A stretch of 64,000 nucleotides of DNA. It comes from Mesomycoplasma ovipneumoniae (GTDB lineage: Bacteria; Bacillota_I; Bacilli_A; Mycoplasmatales; Metamycoplasmataceae). Below, one piece after another: positions 61,947 to 64,000 of the stretch. The notes beneath the pieces are model-generated. The model was not told the origin of the DNA and made no database searches. It saw only the letters and a program-made list of their open reading frames with translations. The number at the start of each line of letters is the position of its first letter. Position 1 is the stretch's first letter. The position numbers and the translations under genes were made by a program. The stretch spans positions 62,001 through 126,000 of the forward strand of contig VZDP01000002.1 of the NCBI GenBank assembly GCA_009756935.1, written 5' to 3'.

Positions 61947-64000
61947 ATGCTTTTTTCATTAAGAAGATTAAAAAAAATAGCTAATATTGATCATATTAGC
62001 GACGAAAAAGTGATTGATGCTTTGATTAGTCTTAGTTTTGAAGTTGATAAAATTTCAAAACTAAACGAAATTTCCGGCGTAAAATTTGGAAATATTCTAG
62101 AAGTTAAAAAAAATGAAAATGCTGACAATTTACTGATTTGTCAAGTTCAATTTGACGACAAAATAAGACAAATTCAAACTGCAGCAAAAAATGTCCAAAA
62201 AGACAAGCAAGTTTTAGCTTTTGTTCCTGGTTCAACAAATGGAAAAATAACTTTTGAAGCTAAAAAATTACGCGGTCACATTTCTGAAGGAATGCTAGTT
62301 TCAGCTAGTGAATTAGGTTTTAGCACTAAACTTTTAAGTCCAGAACTAGACCAAGGAGTGCTTGTTTTTGATCCAATTTTTGATCTAAAACAAAATCCGC
62401 TTGAAATTTTAGAATTATCTGACCTAATTTTAGATATCAAACTTTTATGAAACAGGCCTGATGCAAATTCTTATTTAGTAATAGCAATTGAACTTGCTGC
62501 TTTTTTTGGCACAAAATTGGATTTGGAGTTTGACAAACTAAATTTTGACAGCAAAAGTAAATCAAATTTAGAAATTATTACTAAAAAAAATGAGTCAAAA
62601 GTTGCTGCTATTGAGATTGAAAAAGTTCCTAATCTTGGCTTAGTAGATATTTTTTTACTTTTAAAATCAGGTGTTAAAATTGCTGATTTAAACCAAAATT
62701 TTGCTAATTTTGTCTTAATTTACACAGGTCAGCCATCTTATTTTTTACAAACAAATAAAGATCAAAACCAAATTAAATTAACTTATCAAGAAACAAAATT
62801 ACCTGAAATTCAAGACTCATTTGCTACTTTTCAATTTTGAAACAATGATGAATTAATACTAATTCCGGAAATATTCCAAAAACCAATAGAAAAAGATCAA
62901 AATTTATACTTAATAATGCCTAAATTTGACTCAGCAAAAATTAGGCAAATTAATCATAATTTTAATTTAAGCAGTCCCTCAGCAAGACAATTGGCAAAAA
63001 ATTACAGTCAAGGAACAACACTTTTAAGCTTTATTTTTCTAGAATTTTTCCTTGAAAAACACGGAATTAATTTTTCTGCACCAATTAATTTTGACAAAAA
63101 TCAATTTGACCAAAGACCTAGCATTAATTTTGGACTTGAAGAAGTCCAAAATATTTTAGGAATTGAACTTGAGCAAAAAGATTTTGAAAAAATTAACTCA
63201 ATTCTTCAGAAAATCTATTATAATTTTAATTCTGACAGTTTTTTAGCACCGTTTTATCGTGTTGACATTGAATTTTTTGCCGATTATTCCGCTGATTTTC
63301 TTAGATTTTACGGACTTGAAAAATTAGGAAACAAAAAATTAGCTAAAGTAGAGCGATCAATTTCTGTTGTTGATCCAAAACCAATTCAACTAAAAACTTT
63401 AGGTTATTTTGAAGCTAATTCGTTCCTTTTAATTTCTCAGTCAGAAAATTTTAATCCATTAAATTTAAAAACTCAAACCTTAACAACTTATACATCCCAA
63501 GAACACACAACAATTAGATATTCACTCGCCTGACAGTTAGCAAAAATTGTAAAATATAATGTTAAGCGAAAAATGATTGATATTAGTCTTTATGAAACAG
63601 GTAGTGTCTCCGAGAAACATCAAGTTTTTGCCATGGCTTCGACAGTTTATAATCTTGAAACTCTAAAAGATCATTTAAAAATTTTATACAGTGATAACTT
63701 TAGTTTTAAGCCGGCCAAATCTGAATTTCTAAATCCTTCAGTGTCCCAATTTATTTATTGAAATAATACTTTAGTTGGCTGAGTTGGACAAATAAGTGAA
63801 AAATATGACTACCAAAACATCAATTTTCTTGAAATAATCGTTTCAAAAATTGATCTTGAACATAAAAATAAACTTGTTAAGTTCGAGCCATATGATAATT
63901 CGCAACTTAAATATCGAGATATTACGCTATCTTTAGATAAAAATGATATTCCTGACACTTATTTAGACGTTATTAAAAAAATTCCAGAAATTTTTTCAAT
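61947..64000 (+). CDS. pheT: Phenylalanyl-tRNA synthetase beta subunit (3' partial), degenerate editing domain
   Basis: The first 684 residues of PheT; the gene runs off the window. The EMAP-like tRNA-binding part (GNILEVKKNENADNLLICQV, TAAKNVQKDKQVLAFVPGS) and GHISEGMLVSASELGF are normal. In the B3/B4 editing region the family's GxPLHAFD block reads GQPSYFLQ (residues 261-268), and other conserved editing residues are not recognisable, as reported for several mycoplasma PheRS enzymes. B5 and the catalytic-like domain follow (ERSISVVDPKPIQLK; DISLYETGSVSEK). Translation reads TGA as Trp at several positions. The start is ATG 61947, with AGGT upstream. Confidence 0.9.

Overview
The window is an AT-rich mollicute chromosome segment. 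UGA must be read as tryptophan: almost every long gene is cut by in-frame TGA, and the reconstructed proteins only match their families when TGA is Trp. A P97/P102-type adhesin pair, an IS3-family insertion sequence resembling IS1221, and a MIP-type immunoglobulin protease lipoprotein point to the Mesomycoplasma hyopneumoniae / flocculare / ovipneumoniae / dispar group. The species call is an inference.

Layout. 1-1014: 3' part of an IS3-family element. 1023-8686 (minus): parE-parC-ileS-lspA, tightly packed. 8841-9851 (plus): gap. 9.9-11.1 kb: a repeated element, a copy of the gap 3' end, and an array of tiny ORFs with strong Shine-Dalgarno sites, then tRNA-Ser(GCU). 11.3-18.3 kb: tsaD (plus), facing a minus operon plsC-like, scpA, scpB and a 945-residue protein that joins a degenerate phosphohexomutase to a lysyl-PG flippase-type membrane domain; then a YwaF/TIGR02206 membrane protein. 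18.9-28.5 kb (minus): tsaE-rpoC-rpoB, and rplL-rplJ behind an L10-type leader. 28.6-33.6 kb: unrecognised membrane or secreted proteins. 33.7-38.6 kb: an Ugp-type ABC importer whose ATPase gene carries a perfect 31-bp inverted repeat at Walker B and is frameshifted. 38.6-48.3 kb: yigZ, a MacB-like ABC protein, a secreted nuclease, smpB, a P-type Ca2+ ATPase, tmcAL and engB. 48.4-61 kb: surface-protein region with Pro/Lys/Ser-rich paralogues, a coiled-coil lipoprotein, a MIP-type protease lipoprotein and the P102-like and P97-like genes. 61.3-64 kb: pheS (no N-terminal coiled coil) and pheT (degenerate editing domain, runs off the window).

The most unusual feature is a family of five ~0.5-0.6 kb elements (9.9, 18.3, 39.2, 42.3 and 52.5 kb). 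Each sits at a gene 3' end. Each has an imperfect terminal repeat, an A/T homopolymer of 14-16 nt, an extended -10 promoter (TGTTATAAT), a strong Shine-Dalgarno site with a 4-7 codon ORF starting MF(F/L), and three conserved hairpins. Four of the five are flanked by direct duplications of the neighbouring gene's own 3' end, of variable length (about 28, 62, 67 and 111 bp). I do not recognise this family; it looks like a mobile or formerly mobile element that encodes a structured small RNA.
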